Shown: positions 62,005 to 64,000 of the stretch, piece after piece
Numbering within the stretch: position 1 is the stretch's first letter
How the letters are laid out: the number at the start of each line of letters is the position of its first letter
Assembly: GCA_007922195.1 (NCBI GenBank)
Contig: ML681989.1
Coordinates: 50,281,893 to 50,345,892 of the forward strand
DNA from: Podocnemis expansa
Taxonomy: Eukaryota > Chordata > Testudines > Podocnemididae
Length of the DNA stretch: 64,000 nucleotides
Direction of reading: 5' to 3'
The notes under the pieces: generated by a model
Seen by the model: only the letters and a program-made list of their open reading frames with translations
Database searches by the model: none
What the model was told of the DNA's origin: nothing
Translations under genes and position numbers: made by a program

Positions 62005-62217
62005 AAATAAACAAGGAGTCCCTGACACTTTTAAAGGCTAACAAATTGATTTATGGCATGAGCTTTCATGGGAGAAAATCTCATTTCCTCAGAGACTTGA
62101 AGAGGAAGCGGGATTTTTCCGACGGAAGCTCATGCCATGAATTAATTGGTTAGACTTTAAAAGTGTCACCAGACTCCTTGCTTGTTTTGCTGGACAAGAC
62201 TAAAATAGCTACCCCTT
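62005..62217. mobile_element. Inverted pair of SINE arms (foldback)
   Basis: Left arm (about 62009-62092: caaggagtccctgacacttt through tctcatttcctc) and right arm (about 62100-62184: agaggaagcgggatttttcc through accagactccttg) are inverted complements about 8-10 nt apart. The right side continues into a head-like ctaaaatagctacccc. Confidence 0.75.
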
Positions 62218-63479
62218 GGGAAATTAACTAATGGGTGCTTTTAAGGTCATTTGAGCATCAATTTCCTCTGGGAAATGGGATCTGACTTCAACCCAGTAAA
62301 CAAAGAAATGAAAGTAAATTACTGTGGAGCCTCCTCCTTCCCATTAAAGGTCGAAGACCCAGCACATGATGGGTGGGATAATATCTTGTACTGGACCAAC
62401 TTTTGGGGGCAAAGAGAGGCGCTTTGTAGCTTAGGCTGTGATGGGAGACAATGGAAGATCTGAGCCATACCTAGGTTTAGGAGAGGAGGGCTGATGAGAT
62501 CTCAAACCTTCACCGAATGGTTATTTGCTTGGACAGATTTAAGCCAACTTTAAGAGGAAAGACAGCCTGCTGAGTATTACCCTCTCCTTTTGTAGTGGGA
62601 CAGCCTGTTCATTTTACTCACGGTGGGGACTTGGGATTCCCCTTCCGAGCCCAGCATAACTCTTTAAACCTCTATCCATTTGCTGCCGAGTTTTATTATC
62701 CAGTGGGCCTAGTGGCTCGTTAAGAGCTGTGCACAGTTATTAGGGGCCCTATGTTGCCAGCATGCTGGTGATCAAAGGCTGGCTGCTTAATTAAACTGAA
62801 TCCTCTGTCTTGGCAGATTGAGTTGTTTCATTTTGACACTCTTGCGGCCTTCCCCCGCCCTTTCTTTATCTGCTTGGGGGGTGGGGGTGGCCAGAAGAGA
62901 CTGTCGTCTAGGAGAAAGAGACTTAAATCAAGAAAAGAACTGGGGGAGGGGGGTTGAGTTAGAAATACGGAGCAAAGATGCCTCAGCACTTTTTCTCTCA
63001 CGGATTTGCAGCACAAGGCGAGCTAATTCCTCCGCTGAGGGCCCGGCTCCAGCGTTTCTTTGACACACACGATGCAGGAAAGACTAAACACGATCCTCAG
63101 CGCAGGATCAGCCATTACTTTAGGGCTTGCCAGGGTTGGATCCAGGTAAACTCTGCTGACGGCCGAATTCCTCGCGTTCAGAACAAAAACAGGGGGAAGG
63201 GGTTGACTTTTGCAGAGCGGGCTGGGCTAACAGCCTAGCTAACACCCTTTCCCCAGGCACCCCCTCCCGTGTCCTTCCCTCTGCCCCCTGCCCGCTTTGT
63301 GTTTCCCTGCCGCTCGGCTCGGGGTGCGCTGGTGGCCGCGGAGTGAAACTGACTCAAATCCGGAGCTGCGGCGAGGCGCAGGCTTCACAGCTCGCGAGTC
63401 TGGTCACTTTCACTCGGCGCCGGCTGCTCCCGGCAGCTCGGAGGCAGCCCGCCGGGCGGGGAAGGCTACCTAGGGCGAG

Positions 63480-63650
63480 AGGCAGAACATGGAGAGTCAC
63501 AGAGACAACATGGAGAGGGGAGGAGGGAAGAGACCATATGGAGCAGGCGAGGGAGGGAGGCGACATGGAGCGAGCGAGCGAGAGACGAGCCCTGCACAGG
63601 AAGGGATCGGGGAGCGAGACAACATGGAGGGAAGGGGGGTGAGTGACAGC
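63480..63650. repeat. Purine-rich imperfect repeat with gagacaacatggag motif
   Basis: Strongly purine-biased plus strand with recurring acatggag motifs (63488, 63509, 63563, 63622). It resembles a decayed minisatellite; the open frame through it is not convincing. Confidence 0.6.
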
Positions 63651-64000
63651 CCTGGGGGGGGGACATTGGCCAGGGAGAGCGTCAGGTTCAAGAAAGTTGA
63701 AGAAGTCAGCCACGGTGCCTCCTTGTCTTGGGAGGCTGGTGGCTCTGGTTGCTTGCTTGCGCTTTCAAAACGAGCTGCGAGCCGCAGCCAGGCCCAGTGT
63801 TGGCAGAGTGTTTTTGTCCTGTCCCCCCAGCTGGTCCCCAAACGCAGCCTTTCTTCCTGGCTTTATTCCCCGTGGAGAATTTCTCACTTCCTGGCCTGCC
63901 TCCAAGTGTTGTTCTGAGAGAGAAACATAACAATTAAAGAGGAGTCGTGACTTGTGGTTCGCACTGTGTCTTCCAAAGCCCAGTTCAACTTGACACCACA

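Larger units (their letters stand above)
15810..64000. other. 5' region of BCOR: first intron / promoters / upstream intergenic
   Basis: No coding exon was recognised in this 48 kb on either strand. The many open frames cluster in GC-rich islands, overlap each other on both strands and have low-complexity (Pro, Arg, Gly, Ala) translations. The region alternates CpG islands and repeats (annotated separately) with moderately AT-rich, unique-looking sequence at 15.8-17.6, 22.9-25.9, 26.2-29.5, 29.7-32.2, 36.7-39.0, 39.3-42.4, 46.0-48.5, 49.6-51.0, 54.8-56.0, 56.8-59.0 and 62.2-63.2 kb. In mammals the BCOR 5' UTR introns extend over a long gene-poor interval, which fits. Conserved enhancers may lie in the unique blocks, but one sequence cannot show conservation. 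Confidence 0.7.

Noticed and set aside
63489..63917. 142-residue plus-strand open frame
   Set aside because: Its start lies in a purine-rich imperfect repeat and no domain is recognisable.

Overview
This is vertebrate genomic DNA from a non-avian sauropsid, most likely a turtle or crocodilian. That reading rests on split exons with GT/AG borders, CpG islands and a reptile-type repeat set: tRNA-headed SINEs, CR1 tails, many short hAT-like elements and a MIR relic. The sequence alone does not settle the species.

The only protein-coding gene I can support is BCOR (BCL6 corepressor) on the minus strand. Five coding segments are visible, in transcript order: 15764-15679, 13709-13631, 12194-9375, 8697-8644 and 8241-8058. 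Phases join cleanly to give about 1,074 residues. These include the BCL6-binding segment and a CtBP-type PLDLS motif. The C-terminal part (ankyrin repeats, PUFD) lies beyond the left edge. Positions 1-8057 are intron.

From 15.8 kb to the right edge there is no further convincing coding gene. This is the 5' side of BCOR: untranslated exon(s), first-intron or promoter sequence, and upstream intergenic DNA. It holds several CpG islands (about 17.6-19.9, 20.2-21.0, 21.9-22.85, 32.3-35.6, 42.4-43.9, 44.8-45.95 and 59.6-61.3 kb). The 32-35.6 kb island is the best candidate for a BCOR promoter: a minus-strand YY1-like site is followed about 170 nt downstream by a good splice donor. A 400-base run of N (44410-44809) separates a C-rich tandem array from the 45 kb island.

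The repeat content is the most unusual part. Two arrays of the same ~85-bp C-rich unit, about ten copies each, lie 14 kb apart in the same orientation, each against a CpG island. A SINE family occurs repeatedly as inverted pairs. One pair (25888-26138) is bracketed by a 13-bp exact direct repeat, so it probably inserted as a ready-made foldback. Five short hAT-like elements retain recognisable 8-bp target-site duplications, and two of them bracket BCOR coding exon 3.
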